Program-made: the position numbers and the translations under genes | Notes under the pieces: generated by a model | What the model saw: the letters and a program-made list of their open reading frames with translations, nothing else | Database searches by the model: none | Told to the model about the DNA's origin: nothing | Assembly (NCBI GenBank): GCA_017861495.1 | Contig: JAGFXW010000058.1 | Span: 1-10,858, forward strand | Length of the DNA stretch: 10,858 bases | Direction: 5' to 3' | DNA from: Bacillota bacterium | GTDB lineage: Bacteria > Bacillota_C > Negativicutes > CTSoil-072 | Shown: piece by piece, positions 1 to 6,518 of the stretch | Position numbering within the stretch: position 1 is the first letter of the stretch | How the letters are laid out: each line of letters begins with the position of its first letter

Positions 1-1
1 T

Positions 2-193
2 TTTCTGGCCGACAAATTAGTGCAAGGGGATAAAAGGGTGTCTCTTGCCGAACGGTTTAACCCGGCATTGCAACGATTCCACGGTAATCCGGAAATTTTA
101 ACGGCAATCCAGCGAAAAATAAACACAGCAGAGACAATCAAGAAAAAAGCTTTGTGTATTCTCGGCGCCAAACAGTTTGGTCAATTGGCATAG
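2..193 (+). CDS. C-terminal end of an HD-domain protein (probable NTP transferase/HD fusion), 5' truncated by the window
   Basis: An open frame enters from the left edge and ends at TAG 191-193, giving the last 63 residues of a protein whose start lies outside the window. The segment ADKLVQGDKRVSLAERF is typical of the last helices of HD-domain phosphohydrolases. A basic helical tail, which contains a Cys, follows. In the related Desulfovibrio DVU_1551-type neighbourhood, an NTP transferase related to molybdenum cofactor cytidylyl/guanylyltransferases sits at this end of the cluster. A MobA/MocA-like nucleotidyltransferase fused to an HD domain is therefore the likeliest identity, but only the HD-like tail is visible here. 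It lies 15 nt upstream of the cysteine desulfurase-like gene in the same direction and is probably in the same operon. The HD call is fairly sure; the NTP transferase half is inferred from context. Confidence 0.6.
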   Translation, partial: FLADKLVQGDKRVSLAERFNPALQRFHGNPEILTAIQRKINTAETIKKKALCILGAKQFGQLA

Positions 194-208
194 AAACGGG
201 GGGATAAT

Positions 209-1348
209 ATGAAGCTTATTTACTTAAATAATGCCGCGACTTCCTGGCCGAAAGCGCCGAATCTGGGCGATACGATGGCGGATTGCATTCGCAGGATTCC
301 TTACCACGCCGGACGTTCCGGTTTCAGCGGACCGGATGTTGCCGGCGAGTGCCGCAAATTATTGGCCAATTTGTTGCAAGTACAAGAACCAAACCAAATT
401 GTGTTTGCTCCGAACGCGACCCATGCTTTGAATGTTGCTTTGCATGGTTTGAAATGGAAACCAGGGGCCAATGTGATCACGACAACTGCTGAACATAATT
501 CCGTGCTGCGCCCGCTGCATTATTTGGCGAAAACCAAGGGAATTCAGGTCCATATGGTTCGCGTCGATAGCGTAGGAAGGATTATTGAGGAAGAATGGGA
601 AGAAGCCCTGCACAAATATCATCCTCAACTTGCAGTGTTTACGCATGCTTCCAATGTGACCGGCGCGGTCAATAATGCGGCAGTCCTAAGCGGGAGGGCC
701 AAGCAGGTCGGAGCGGTTACATTATTGGACGCCTCGCAAAGCTTCGGGTTATTTCCAGTTTGTCCGGAACAGTGGAATCTCGACATGGTGGCCTTTACCG
801 GGCACAAGTATTTATTGGGTCCGACAGGAACAGGCGGTTTGTATATTGCGCCTGCCATGGTCCCGGAATTGGAACCTGTATGGGTCGGAGGGACTGGAAT
901 TCAAAGCGATTTGGATGAAATGCCGCCGATGATGCCAACCCGGTTTGAAGCCGGAACTCCGAACGATTGCGCGATTGCCGGACTGGCGGCGGCGTTGAAG
1001 TGGTCAAATGAGAACCCCTTGAATATCAACAGTTTAATGGCCAAGGCGGAACGGTTGTCAATGGGATTGCAGGAATTAGGGGCGGATGTCATTGCCGTTC
1101 AGGCCCCACGGACTCCAGTTGTGTCTTTTACCTTGAAAACTTGGGACGTCGAAGATGTCGGTGAAATATTGCAAAAAAGTTTCGATATTGTGTGCCGCAC
1201 AGGCCTTCATTGCGCGCCCCTTATTCATTCTTTTTTAGGGACAGCACCAGCCGGAACGGTCCGTTTAAGCCTTTCCCGTTTTACAACCGACCAGGAGATT
1301 GATGATTGCCTTGCGGCAATAGGAGAGATGCTGCATGAAGCGGGTTGA
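209..1348 (+). CDS. Class V aminotransferase-fold PLP enzyme, cysteine desulfurase/selenocysteine lyase family
   Basis: This 379-residue protein is full length for the cysteine desulfurase family. Its N-terminus has NNAATSWPK, the usual opening of this group. The PLP site is visible as the cofactor-stacking His96 (TTAEHNS), Asp174 (DASQ, pyridine nitrogen contact) and the Schiff-base Lys200 in FTGHKYLLGPTG. The C-terminal motif RTGLHCAP (Cys335) supplies the candidate nucleophile that carries persulfide or selenide. It probably removes sulfur or selenium from cysteine or selenocysteine in the cytoplasm. The start follows a GGGGGGA ribosome site ending 4 nt before the ATG. The gene overlaps the next one by 14 nt. 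Since its neighbours are a radical SAM protein, a ligase and a phosphatase rather than IscU or SufU, I infer that it feeds S or Se into a cofactor pathway and not into general Fe-S assembly. Family is confident; substrate is not. Confidence 0.88.
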   Translation: MKLIYLNNAATSWPKAPNLGDTMADCIRRIPYHAGRSGFSGPDVAGECRKLLANLLQVQEPNQIVFAPNATHALNVALHGLKWKPGANVITTTAEHNSVLRPLHYLAKTKGIQVHMVRVDSVGRIIEEEWEEALHKYHPQLAVFTHASNVTGAVNNAAVLSGRAKQVGAVTLLDASQSFGLFPVCPEQWNLDMVAFTGHKYLLGPTGTGGLYIAPAMVPELEPVWVGGTGIQSDLDEMPPMMPTRFEAGTPNDCAIAGLAAALKWSNENPLNINSLMAKAERLSMGLQELGADVIAVQAPRTPVVSFTLKTWDVEDVGEILQKSFDIVCRTGLHCAPLIHSFLGTAPAGTVRLSLSRFTTDQEIDDCLAAIGEMLHEAG

Positions 1349-1646
1349 ATGCAAAAAGGTGGAGAACTGCTTTGCCAGTACCCAGATGTACGAATACCGC
1401 CTTCCCCGGAAACTGACCGAAGAAATGATTTGCGAATTAGGAAAAAACGGAAAATTAACGTTTCACCGCAATTTCCCCCGCCCTTTTTTTAAGTTGATCC
1501 TTGCTGATGGGACAACGGTCAAAGGGATTTTACATGATACGGTTGTGAAAGCGCAATATCAAGACCAGAAACCGCAAGCTGGCAAACAACAATTTGAAGA
1601 CTTGTTGGAAGAGTTATTGAACCGGCAAGGCAAAGATACGGAGTGA
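1335..1646 (+). CDS. Small conserved-context protein of unknown function (103 aa)
   Basis: I do not recognise a family. The protein is 103 residues, soluble and basic in its middle part, with a charged C-terminal helix (FEDLLEELLNRQG). It has cysteines at 6, 12 and 33 but no CxxC pair, no signal peptide and no membrane segment. A central stretch, LTFHRNFPRPFFKLILADG, looks like a beta-rich core. The start is supported by AGGAGAG at 1321-1327, 7 nt upstream of the ATG. The ATG lies inside the 3' end of the desulfurase gene (14-nt overlap), which suggests translational coupling. It ends 9 nt before the radical SAM gene. Its place between a sulfur/selenium-mobilising enzyme and a radical SAM enzyme suggests an accessory or carrier protein for the same pathway, but this is context only. 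Confidence 0.7.
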   Translation: MKRVECKKVENCFASTQMYEYRLPRKLTEEMICELGKNGKLTFHRNFPRPFFKLILADGTTVKGILHDTVVKAQYQDQKPQAGKQQFEDLLEELLNRQGKDTE

Positions 1647-1655
1647 TAACGGCTT

Positions 1656-3044
1656 ATGCTTCCTAATGATGGCATCATGGCAACACAACCAATTGTGCTG
1701 GGTGAAACGCAAAGTGTATGCCCGGAATGTTTGCAACGGATTCCGGCTGAGCGGGTATTAAGGGGCAACCAGGTATTTTTGCGAAAACAGTGTCCGGAAC
1801 ACGGGAAATATGAGGCGCGCATTTGGCAGGGAAAGCCGGACTATCAGGAATGGACCAACTCGTATCCTCCTTCCCCCCCGTCAACATGTGCCACAGAAAC
1901 GCAACAGGGTTGTCCTTTTGATTGCGGATTATGTCCGGACCATCGCCAACAAACTTGCTGCGTTTTATTGGAAGTGACCAATCAATGCAACCTTTGCTGC
2001 CCCGTCTGTTTTGCCGAAGCGTCACCCGACAAAAAAGAAGAGCCGGATTTCTCTGTTATTAAGGGCTGGTACCGCATGCTCCTCGATAACGGAGGTCCTT
2101 ATAATATTCAGTTGTCAGGCGGTGAGCCTACCATGCGGGACGATCTGCCGGAAATCATAGCCATGGGGAAACAAATGGGCTTCGATTTCTTTCAGGTCAA
2201 TACCAATGGCCTCCGTCTGGCGGCTGATGAGCCGTATGTGGAAAAATTGAAAGCAGCCGGCCTGAACTGTGTTTTTTTGCAATTTGACGGAATGGTTGAT
2301 TCTATTTATACAAAATTACGCGGCCAACCGTTGCTGGCTTATAAGAAACAGGTGGTAGCAGTCTGCAAAAAATACGATCTTGGTGTCGTGCTTGTGCCGA
2401 CCTTGGTCCCGGGAGTAAATGACAGCCAAATTGGTGAAATTTTAGATTTTGCCATTCAAAATATGCCGGTTGTGCGGGGCGTTCATTTTCAGCCGGTCAG
2501 TTATTTCGGCCGCTATCCGGAAGAACCGGGCGATCAAGACAGGATCACTATTCCTCAAGTGATTTCCGCCATTGAGAGGCAGACGAATGGACGGATCAAA
2601 GCCTGTCATTTTCGACCGTCAGGCGGAGAACATGCCTACTGCTCTTTTCATGGTGATTTTATTCTCATGCCGGATGGGGAATTCAAGCCCCTTCAACAAA
2701 AAACGGACGGTTGTTGCTGCCAGGGCGGGAAGCCTGTAGAGACGGCGAAGCGGGCCAGACAGGTGGTCGCCCGGCAATGGTCGGCGCCAACACAAACAGC
2801 ATCCGCCAATTGCCATCAACCCTCAGATGTCGGCAATGTAGATAGTCTGGATGAATTCTTGGGGCGGGCTGCAACGTACAAATTGGCCATATCCGGAATG
2901 GCGTTTCAGGATGCCTGGACACTGGATTTAGACCGGCTTAAACAATGTTATATTCATGTTATCGGGCCGGAAAACCGGCTGATCCCGTTTTGCGCGTATA
3001 ATCTGACTGACCGGCATGGCCGGGCATTGTACAGGAGGACATGA
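1656..3044 (+). CDS. trsS: Radical SAM protein, TrsS/MJ0619-like, with N-terminal zinc-ribbon-like segment
   Basis: This 462-residue protein begins with a zinc-ribbon-like segment (C22, C25 and C46 in VCPECLQRIPA and QCPEHG). A second Cys cluster follows (CPFDCGLC, C86/C90/C93), then the radical SAM core with the CX3CX2C motif C111, C115, C118 (CNLCCPVC) and the GGEP motif at 155-158. The tail carries more cysteines (C353-C355) and ends in LIPFCAYNLTDRHGR. The overall pattern matches MJ0619-like radical SAM enzymes and the group I remember as 'radical SAM (seleno)protein TrsS', some members of which contain selenocysteine. Here the segment before the cluster reads QQTCCVLLEVT, so Cys is used and no in-frame TGA is present. 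It presumably cleaves SAM reductively to modify an organic cofactor, and methylation is possible. GGAG at 1640-1643 is 12 nt from the ATG, slightly far; Met8 (1677) is an alternative start. It overlaps the next gene by 4 nt (ATGA). The gene symbol is from memory of the family name. Confidence 0.82.
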   Translation: MLPNDGIMATQPIVLGETQSVCPECLQRIPAERVLRGNQVFLRKQCPEHGKYEARIWQGKPDYQEWTNSYPPSPPSTCATETQQGCPFDCGLCPDHRQQTCCVLLEVTNQCNLCCPVCFAEASPDKKEEPDFSVIKGWYRMLLDNGGPYNIQLSGGEPTMRDDLPEIIAMGKQMGFDFFQVNTNGLRLAADEPYVEKLKAAGLNCVFLQFDGMVDSIYTKLRGQPLLAYKKQVVAVCKKYDLGVVLVPTLVPGVNDSQIGEILDFAIQNMPVVRGVHFQPVSYFGRYPEEPGDQDRITIPQVISAIERQTNGRIKACHFRPSGGEHAYCSFHGDFILMPDGEFKPLQQKTDGCCCQGGKPVETAKRARQVVARQWSAPTQTASANCHQPSDVGNVDSLDEFLGRAATYKLAISGMAFQDAWTLDLDRLKQCYIHVIGPENRLIPFCAYNLTDRHGRALYRRT

Positions 3045-4399
3045 TGATGACCGGTTTACCGATAACGCCGCTGGATGATTGGACAGCTGAAAAAATTGGG
3101 GTCAAGAACAATTGGGTGACGAGAGAACAAATAGCTGACTATCAATTAGCCAAATTGAAAGAAACCGTGGAACGGGCCCAAGCGTCGAGCCCTTTTTACC
3201 GCAGCCATTTGGCTGGTTATCGGGCCAATAGCTTGAACGGCTTTGAAGAGTTTTCTTCGTATCCCTTTACGACTTCCGCTGATATTACGAGAAATGCCAT
3301 GCGGATGCTCTGTGTGTCCCAAAGCAATATCAGCCGGGTTGTTACATTAACCACATCGGGCACAACGGGGCAGCCCAAACGGCTTTATTTTACTCCAGAC
3401 GACCAGGAACTGACGATTGACTTTTTTCGCTGCGGGATGTCGACGTTTGCCGGACCGGGAGATAGAACGCTCATTCTGCTTCCGGGTGAGCGGACCGGCA
3501 GTGTAGGCGATCTGTTGGCCGAAGCCTTGAACCGGATCGGAGTAAAATCTGTTTCCTACGGACTGGTCGAACAGGCGCCGAACGCGGTTCACAGCATGTG
3601 TCAGGAAAAAGCGACCTGCATTGTCGGAGTACCCGCGCAGGTTCTTGCTATGGCCCGGTATTGGGAAAGTTGGGGAAAAAGCAATTGGACGCCAAGATGC
3701 GTGCTGTTGAGCACGGATCATGTACCAACTGCGATTGTTGATGAACTGGAGAGAATCTGGAAATGCGAAGTATTTAATCACTATGGCATGACGGAAATGG
3801 GTTTGGGCGGCGGCTTGGAATGTGCTGCTCATGATGGCTGTCATTTGCGGGAAGCGGATTTATATTTTGAAATCATTGATCCTGCTTCAGGGCAGCCCTT
3901 GCCGGAAGGCGAATACGGAGAAGTTGTTTTTACGACGCTTACTCGCCGGGGAATGCCTTTGATACGTTACCGGACCGGAGACATTTCGCGGTTTATTGCC
4001 GGGACTTGTTCTTGTGGAAGTAAAGTCCGCCGCTTGGAACGGATTCGAAGCCGGCTCAATGGAGAAATACGTTTTACGCAGGAGTCTGGTTTCACTCTCG
4101 CGGATCTGGATGAAATCTTGTTTGCATTGCCGGAAGTTATCAATTTTTCCGTAGAAATACGAACCGGAGCGACAACTGTGTTAAAAATTACAGCGGCTGT
4201 TTTACCGGAGGTAGTTTTTTTTGATAAACGGGTTATTCTGCGTGCCCTGCGACAAGTGCCGGCGATCCAGGCGGCAGAAGAGGCTGGCGCTCTGTTGCTT
4301 GAGGTGGAAATTCTCAGGGAGTGGTTTTTTTCTCCGGGGAAAAGAGTTGTCCGTATCGTTGAATCAGCAAAGGAGGCCGGTGATGGTGGGAACGCGTAG
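3041..4399 (+). CDS. AMP-forming ligase of the phenylacetate-CoA ligase-like superfamily (DVU_1553-like)
   Basis: The 452-residue product is typical in length for PaaK-like adenylating enzymes. The phosphate-binding A3 motif is clear (TTSGTTGQPK, 104-113), as are A5 (HYGMTE, 247-252) and A7 (YRTGD, 310-314). A lysine in SPGKRVV (K434) is a candidate for the A10 residue. A Cys/His set (C261, H264, C267, H268 with C323, C325) could bind zinc. The usual GR-x-DD motif after A7 is replaced by SRLNGEIR, so this is not a canonical phenylacetate ligase. It should activate a carboxylate as an acyl-AMP, possibly forming a CoA thioester; the substrate is unknown. Three consecutive ATG codons (3041, 3044, 3047) follow AGGAGG at 3033-3038. 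The third has the best spacing (8 nt), so the true product may be 450 residues. It overlaps the radical SAM gene by 4 nt and the phosphatase by 17 nt. Confidence 0.85.
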   Translation: MMMTGLPITPLDDWTAEKIGVKNNWVTREQIADYQLAKLKETVERAQASSPFYRSHLAGYRANSLNGFEEFSSYPFTTSADITRNAMRMLCVSQSNISRVVTLTTSGTTGQPKRLYFTPDDQELTIDFFRCGMSTFAGPGDRTLILLPGERTGSVGDLLAEALNRIGVKSVSYGLVEQAPNAVHSMCQEKATCIVGVPAQVLAMARYWESWGKSNWTPRCVLLSTDHVPTAIVDELERIWKCEVFNHYGMTEMGLGGGLECAAHDGCHLREADLYFEIIDPASGQPLPEGEYGEVVFTTLTRRGMPLIRYRTGDISRFIAGTCSCGSKVRRLERIRSRLNGEIRFTQESGFTLADLDEILFALPEVINFSVEIRTGATTVLKITAAVLPEVVFFDKRVILRALRQVPAIQAAEEAGALLLEVEILREWFFSPGKRVVRIVESAKEAGDGGNA

Positions 4400-5006
4400 G
4401 CGGGAAAAGACAATCTATTTGCTTCGTCACGGCAATATCCTGCAGACAAATTGCGAACGCCGGTATATAGGGCAAATCGATCTCCCTTTATCGGCAGAGG
4501 GAGTCCGTCAGGCCCATTTGCTGCAGTCCGAGTTTAGAGGCAAAGAAATTTCTGCCGCTTTTTGCAGCGATTTAGTCCGTTCCATTGATACCGCCCGGAT
4601 CATCTGCCGGGGGCTGACTAAGAATTTAATTATTCGGCCCGATTTGCGGGAAATTAGCATGGGGGAATGGGAGGGGAAAACATTTAGTGATATTTCCCAA
4701 AATTACCCGGAACAATATGCAGAACGGGGCAAAAATATTGGCGGCTATCGGATCCCGGGAGCGGAAAGTTTTAGCGAATGCAAGGAACGGGTCGTCGAAG
4801 CATTTCATGAAATCACGAAAACAGTAGAAGGAAATATCTTGATTGTTGCCCATGCCGGGGTAAACCGACTGCTGTTAGGCCACATTCTCGGTATGCCGAT
4901 TGAAAATATATTCCGGATTACGCAAAATTACGGGTGCATCAATGTATTAACCGGCAAGGAAAGCCAATTCCAGGTCGAGTTGCTGAACGGACGCTGTATA
5001 CTGTAA
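4383..5006 (+). CDS. Histidine phosphatase family protein (phosphoglycerate mutase/alpha-ribazole phosphatase-like)
   Basis: This 207-residue protein has the RHG signature near its N-terminus (LLRHGN, catalytic His16). It also has Arg66 in LVRSIDTAR, the acidic segment REISMGEWEG (89-98), and the second catalytic His157 in VAHAGVNR. These are the residues of the branch-1 histidine phosphatase fold, closest in look to CobC-like alpha-ribazole phosphatases. The ATG at 4383 is chosen because AAGGAGG (4370-4376) sits 6 nt upstream; the frame is open further upstream, but that part lies within the ligase gene. It overlaps the ligase by 17 nt and is the last gene before a strong terminator. I infer that it dephosphorylates an intermediate of the same cofactor pathway. 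A role in cobalamin synthesis cannot be excluded, but no cob genes are nearby. Confidence 0.87.
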   Translation: MVGTRRREKTIYLLRHGNILQTNCERRYIGQIDLPLSAEGVRQAHLLQSEFRGKEISAAFCSDLVRSIDTARIICRGLTKNLIIRPDLREISMGEWEGKTFSDISQNYPEQYAERGKNIGGYRIPGAESFSECKERVVEAFHEITKTVEGNILIVAHAGVNRLLLGHILGMPIENIFRITQNYGCINVLTGKESQFQVELLNGRCIL

Positions 5007-5011
5007 AAAAT

Positions 5012-5038
5012 GGGACAGGGTGACGGGCTTCTTGTCCC
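5012..5038. repeat. REP-like GGGACA...TGTCCC palindrome
   Basis: GGGACA at 5012-5017 is the inverted complement of TGTCCC at 5033-5038. The interior (GGGTGACGGG...) resembles the widespread Clostridia/Negativicutes short palindrome of the GGGACAGGGGGACGG...TTGTCCC type, which I remember as an interspersed repeat linked to IS200-like Y1 (RAYT) transposases. It lies just after the histidine phosphatase stop and before the operon terminator. A single copy is visible, so repeat status rests on memory. Confidence 0.4.
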
Positions 5039-5057
5039 GAAAGACCACGACGGGACC

Positions 5058-5106
5058 AACAACGGTGATATCAGCAAGTGTGATGCTGATATCACCGTTG
5101 TTTTTT
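5058..5106 (+). terminator. Rho-independent terminator of the cofactor operon
   Basis: A perfect 19-bp inverted repeat (AACAACGGTGATATCAGCA at 5058-5076, complement at 5084-5102) with a 7-nt loop is followed by a T-run (TTTTTT at 5101-5106, two of which close the stem). It is 52 nt past the phosphatase stop and upstream of the next promoter, so it separates the two operons. Confidence 0.88.
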
Positions 5107-5125
5107 CATGTTGGCAAACTGCTTC

Positions 5126-5155
5126 TTTACAAGAACGTTTGTTCTATCGTATAAT
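5126..5155 (+). promoter_or_regulatory. Sigma-A-type promoter of the DNA-repair operon
   Basis: TTTACA (5126-5131, 5 of 6 match to TTGACA) and a perfect TATAAT (5150-5155) are separated by 18 nt. Transcription would begin near 5162, about 13 nt before the ATG of the radical SAM repair gene, giving a very short leader. The promoter lies 19 nt after the T-run of the preceding terminator. Confidence 0.75.
5132..5145. promoter_or_regulatory. LexA (SOS) operator, Gram-positive type
   Basis: AGAACGTTTGTTCT is a perfect inverted repeat of the AGAAC half-site around a 4-nt centre. It matches the Firmicutes LexA/DinR core GAAC-N4-GTTC exactly. It fills most of the spacer between the -35 and -10 boxes, the position expected for repression. 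It implies that the downstream radical SAM and DUF4130-type genes are induced by DNA damage. The match is direct; LexA binding is inferred. Confidence 0.8.
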
Positions 5156-5174
5156 TGAGGCAAGCAGGGGGCTG

Positions 5175-6518
5175 ATGAACGTGGACGTTTTTGACAAGTT
5201 GAAAATCCTTACCGACGCAGCAAAATATGATGTAGCCTGTACTTCCAGCGGCGTCAACAAACGGGCGGCAGCCGGCGGCATAGGCAGTGCGGCCGCGTGC
5301 GGCATCTGCCACAGTTTTGCGGCGGACGGGCGCTGCATATCGTTGCTGAAGGTACTGATGACGAACGTTTGCGCGTACGACTGCCAGTACTGTGTGAACC
5401 GGCGGTCCAATGACACGCCGCGCGCCTCCTTTACACCACGGGAATTGGCGGAGCTGACGATCAATTTTTACCGCCGGAATTATATTGAAGGCCTTTTTCT
5501 GAGTTCCGGGGTGCTGAAAAATCCGGACTATACTACCGAACGGATGATTGAAGCGCTGCGCATTTTGCGGGAAGAGTACCGTTTTTCCGGCTATATCCAT
5601 GCCAAAGCGATTCCGGGGACCGACAGGGTATTGATTGCCCGCCTCGGCCTGTTGGCGGACCGCATGAGCGTAAACATTGAATTGCCGTCGCAGAACAGCT
5701 TGCGTCTATTGGCGCCGGATAAATCCAAGCACTCCATTTTGATGCCCATGGGCTATATTCAAAACCGCATCCAGGAAAACTCCAAAGACTTGGTCAAATA
5801 TCGCAGTGTTCCCAAGTTTGCCCCGGCTGGCCAGAGTACGCAGATGATTATCGGGGCGACACCGGATACCGATTGGCAAATCTTAAATTTAACGGAAAGT
5901 TTGTATAAAACATATAAATTGAAGCGCGTTTTTTTCTCGGCCTATATGCCGGTGACTGAAAACAGCTTGCTGCCGGCATTGGAAACAAAACCGCCTTTAT
6001 TGCGGGAACATCGTCTCTACCAGGCGGATTGGCTGCTGCGTTATTACGGCTTTGCCGCCAATGAACTTTTGGATCAAAACCAGCAAAGCTTCAATCCCTA
6101 CATTGACCCTAAGTGCAATTGGGCTCTTCGCCACATGGAGTTTTTTCCGGTGGATGTGAATCGCGCGTCCTATAACAGCCTGTTGCGGGTACCGGGGATT
6201 GGTGTGCTCAGCGCCAAGCGAATATTGACTGCCCGCCGCACCGCCACGCTTACTTTTGCCGGGTTGAAAAAACTCGGCGTGGTTTTAAAACGGGCGCAAT
6301 ATTTCATCACTTGCAGCGGGAAGCAGGCCGACAACGTAAAGAGTACGTCCACGGCGTTTCTGCAGTCTTTGCTGTCGGATAAAACGCTGGATTTATACCG
6401 GAAAAATCTTCTGTTAGGGGAACGGCCGGAACAGCTGTCCCTGTTTGAACCGCTTGTGAAACAGCAAAATCAGCATATGCAGGAGGAACTTCGACAATGC
6501 ATAACCGCCCAGATTTGA
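5175..6518 (+). CDS. Radical SAM protein of the putative DNA modification/repair family (TIGR03916-like)
   Basis: This 447-residue protein carries the CX3CX2C iron-sulfur motif C66, C70, C73 (CAYDCQYCVNR). It is preceded by a Cys-rich stretch ACGICHSF...C (C42, C45, C54). The C-terminal part (about 326-380) contains a helix-hairpin-helix with VPGIGVLSAKRI, a non-sequence-specific DNA-binding element seen in repair proteins. This order is what I know for the 'rSAM linked to UDG' family, named as a putative DNA modification/repair radical SAM protein; its reaction is unknown. The frame is open upstream to 5010, but that ATG lies before the terminator and promoter. The ATG at 5175 is preferred, with AGGGGG at 5165-5170; GTG at 5181 is an alternative with better spacing. 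It overlaps its partner gene by 22 nt. A LexA box in its promoter indicates SOS control. Confidence 0.87.
   Translation: MNVDVFDKLKILTDAAKYDVACTSSGVNKRAAAGGIGSAAACGICHSFAADGRCISLLKVLMTNVCAYDCQYCVNRRSNDTPRASFTPRELAELTINFYRRNYIEGLFLSSGVLKNPDYTTERMIEALRILREEYRFSGYIHAKAIPGTDRVLIARLGLLADRMSVNIELPSQNSLRLLAPDKSKHSILMPMGYIQNRIQENSKDLVKYRSVPKFAPAGQSTQMIIGATPDTDWQILNLTESLYKTYKLKRVFFSAYMPVTENSLLPALETKPPLLREHRLYQADWLLRYYGFAANELLDQNQQSFNPYIDPKCNWALRHMEFFPVDVNRASYNSLLRVPGIGVLSAKRILTARRTATLTFAGLKKLGVVLKRAQYFITCSGKQADNVKSTSTAFLQSLLSDKTLDLYRKNLLLGERPEQLSLFEPLVKQQNQHMQEELRQCITAQI

Noticed and set aside
1953..2015. Selenocysteine codon in the TrsS-like gene
   Set aside because: All positions are sense codons; the Cys-Cys pair is encoded by TGC TGC and there is no in-frame TGA.
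3353..3844. Long minus-strand open frame within the ligase gene
   Set aside because: It is a shadow of the real gene with no ribosome site and no recognisable domain.
4221..4382. Extending the histidine phosphatase upstream to the ATG at 4221
   Set aside because: The segment lies inside the ligase gene in another frame. AAGGAGG at 4370-4376 marks the ATG at 4383, just before the RHG domain begins.
5010..5174. Extending the radical SAM repair protein upstream to the ATG at 5010
   Set aside because: That stretch contains the REP-like palindrome, the terminator, the promoter and the LexA box. The ATG at 5175 (or GTG at 5181) behind AGGGGG fits much better.
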